A stretch of DNA of 64,000 nucleotides, taken from positions 62,001 through 126,000 of the forward strand of contig NZ_JAGHQW010000005.1 of assembly GCF_017744115.1 (NCBI RefSeq), written 5' to 3'. How positions within the stretch are numbered: the stretch's first letter is position 1; the number at the start of each line of letters is the position of its first letter. The notes under the pieces are model-generated. The model saw only the letters and a program-made list of their open reading frames with translations. It did not search any database and had not been told where the DNA came from. The position numbers and the translations under genes were made by a program. This DNA is from Salinisphaera sp. G21_0 (GTDB lineage: Bacteria; Pseudomonadota; Gammaproteobacteria; Pseudomonadales; Endozoicomonadaceae). This document shows, one piece after another, positions 62,922 to 64,000 of the stretch.

Positions 62922-64000
62922 ATGCAGCCGATATCCCAGCTTCCATCATCCCCGACCAACCCACAGACTGTTGCCCGGGATACTGTTTGTTGCAGTTGTG
63001 GCAGTTACATGAACAGAACCGCTGATGGCAGAACCGTCTCGACGGTACCGGCCAGTCCAGTGGTATACCCGGGTAACAAGACCCGGGGATGCACCCTGTC
63101 TGATTACCGGATCTGCCAGTTCACTCAAGGAGCCATTCAGCTCGGCAATAGCCTGATACGCAATCTGGCAGGTTTTGCCTTTCAGCAAATAATGGATTCA
63201 CCGGAGATTGGTCTCGTCTGTCCGGGATTAAAAGAGAGCCTGGTGGTGCTGTTGGCATTGCCGACGCTGGTCTCGGGTTATCCTCTGAAGGAATGTGAAG
63301 ATGGAAAAGTGTGGTGCGCTTCTACTGAGGCTTGTCATCGTGGTAAGAGGTGTGACGGCATCGAAGATTGTAATCCCTCATATGATGAAGCTGATTGTAC
63401 CAAGTTAAGCCAATGTGAAGTGAGGGATGACTTTCTTTGCCCAAGCCGTATGAAATGTGTCCCCTCTAATAAGATGTGTGACTCAGTTAACGATTGCGGC
63501 GATTGGTCGGATGAATACTACTGGAGGTGTGGGGATAAGCACACCCCGCAGGCAACTGAAACCTCACCACCCACTGTGCTGACACCTGAAAGCAGTACTG
63601 GGGACACATCGTTACCAGCGTACGATAGATACTTGCACGCTTCTCCCTTATTCGTGGTGCTTGGTTTATGCTGCGCATCCGCAGCTACTTATTACTGTAT
63701 TTCCGTTTATCGAAGCGTTAAGGCTATGCGGTCTACCAACCCTGAAGCCTCAACCCGTCAGCTTATACAAATGGCTATAAGACAGCCGCATTATTTCAGA
63801 TATCCCCACCAGCCTGTTCCGATTGATACACGCCAGGATGATATTACGCCATCAGCCCCAGAGCGCCCTGAACAACGGCCGGAGGCTCAGCGGGCCGTCC
63901 ACCCGCAGGCAATGCATTTGCCCACCTTCAACCAGCAGGCAACTGAACTGCCTACCTACCAACAGGCAACTGAACTGCCTACCTACCAGCAGGCAACTGA
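62922..64000 (+). CDS. LDL-receptor class A domain membrane protein, copy 2 (runs off the right edge)
   Basis: This is about 359 codons without a stop before the window ends. It parallels copy 1: a polar Cys-containing N-terminus, then a helical region with D-Y-R-I-C and G-L-K-E-S-L-V-V-L. Two six-cysteine LDLa modules follow (the first with R-C-D-G-I-E-D-C, the second with M-C-D-S-V-N-D-C-G-D-W-S-D-E). One membrane helix (F-V-V-L-G-L-C-C-A-S-A-A) and the shared tail start Y-R-S-V-K-A-M-R come next. The tail then enters nine-residue repeats Q-Q-A-T-E-L-P-T-Y that continue past the edge. ATG 62922 aligns with copy 1; an upstream in-frame GTG (62853) is possible. Confidence 0.75.
   Translation, partial: MQPISQLPSSPTNPQTVARDTVCCSCGSYMNRTADGRTVSTVPASPVVYPGNKTRGCTLSDYRICQFTQGAIQLGNSLIRNLAGFAFQQIMDSPEIGLVCPGLKESLVVLLALPTLVSGYPLKECEDGKVWCASTEACHRGKRCDGIEDCNPSYDEADCTKLSQCEVRDDFLCPSRMKCVPSNKMCDSVNDCGDWSDEYYWRCGDKHTPQATETSPPTVLTPESSTGDTSLPAYDRYLHASPLFVVLGLCCASAATYYCISVYRSVKAMRSTNPEASTRQLIQMAIRQPHYFRYPHQPVPIDTRQDDITPSAPERPEQRPEAQRAVHPQAMHLPTFNQQATELPTYQQATELPTYQQAT
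63933..64000 (+). repeat. 27-bp tandem repeat in the LDLa protein tail
   Basis: Two and a half copies of a 27-base unit encoding Q-Q-A-T-E-L-P-T-Y are visible, nearly identical in DNA. The array is cut by the window end, so its full length is unknown. Confidence 0.9.

Overview
The window is a gammaproteobacterial chromosome segment that reads like a host-associated marine bacterium of the Endozoicomonas type. This assignment is an inference. It rests on ordinary gammaproteobacterial housekeeping genes (argF, rluE, efpL/yeiP, yjaG, a liu leucine-degradation operon) mixed with eukaryote-like proteins (RING-H2-like fingers, ankyrin repeats, LDL-receptor class A modules, a Fic-like protein, a START domain) and many repeats. 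No rRNA, tRNA or CRISPR array was seen.

Layout. 1-1910: end of pxpA, then pxpB and pxpC (5-oxoproline hydrolysis). 1991-4605: a secreted PepSY protein and a RING-H2-like protein. 4918-5946: argF. 6357-14317: a complete bacterial-type V/A-ATPase operon in the order B-D-I-K-E-DUF2764-A, closed by a clear terminator. Its proteolipid carries a Na+-type binding-site signature. 14497-16041: a Fic-like protein. 16232-18782: a polar amino-acid ABC transporter. 18923-21798: a VanZ-like protein, rluE, a DASS carboxylate transporter and a small DUF2788 protein. 22040-25756: AT-richer genes, including a possible type III secreted filament-like protein, yjaG and a secreted orphan. 26061-29851: efpL, a small ORF, a hemerythrin protein and gamma-glutamyltransferase.

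30003-37110 is an accessory zone. It holds a RING/ankyrin protein and two tandem copies of a repeat-rich membrane protein. The first copy is followed by a chimeric pseudogene made of an aacS 3' end fused to a liuD fragment, which shows how the duplication arose. 37111-46139 is the liuR-liuABCD-mvaB-aacS operon, transcribed leftwards. It takes isovaleryl-CoA to acetyl-CoA and acetoacetate and has a palindromic LiuR-type operator upstream.

46332-64000 is mostly accessory: a basic-repeat protein, a thiopurine-methyltransferase homologue with a signal peptide, a palindromic MITE-like repeat and its deletion derivative, orphan proteins, a CobW-type GTPase and a START protein. A family 2 glycosidase gene is wrecked by a frameshift, loss of its catalytic domain and a TnpB-only IS605-type insertion. 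After it come two large tandem paralogues sharing a 526-bp identical block, and two tandem LDLa membrane proteins, the second running off the window.

The strongest candidates for undescribed biology are the duplicated repeat-rich membrane proteins with dileucine and tyrosine sorting-motif look-alikes, the bacterial LDLa membrane proteins, the RING-H2/ankyrin protein, and the permuted, probably Na+-coupled V-ATPase operon.
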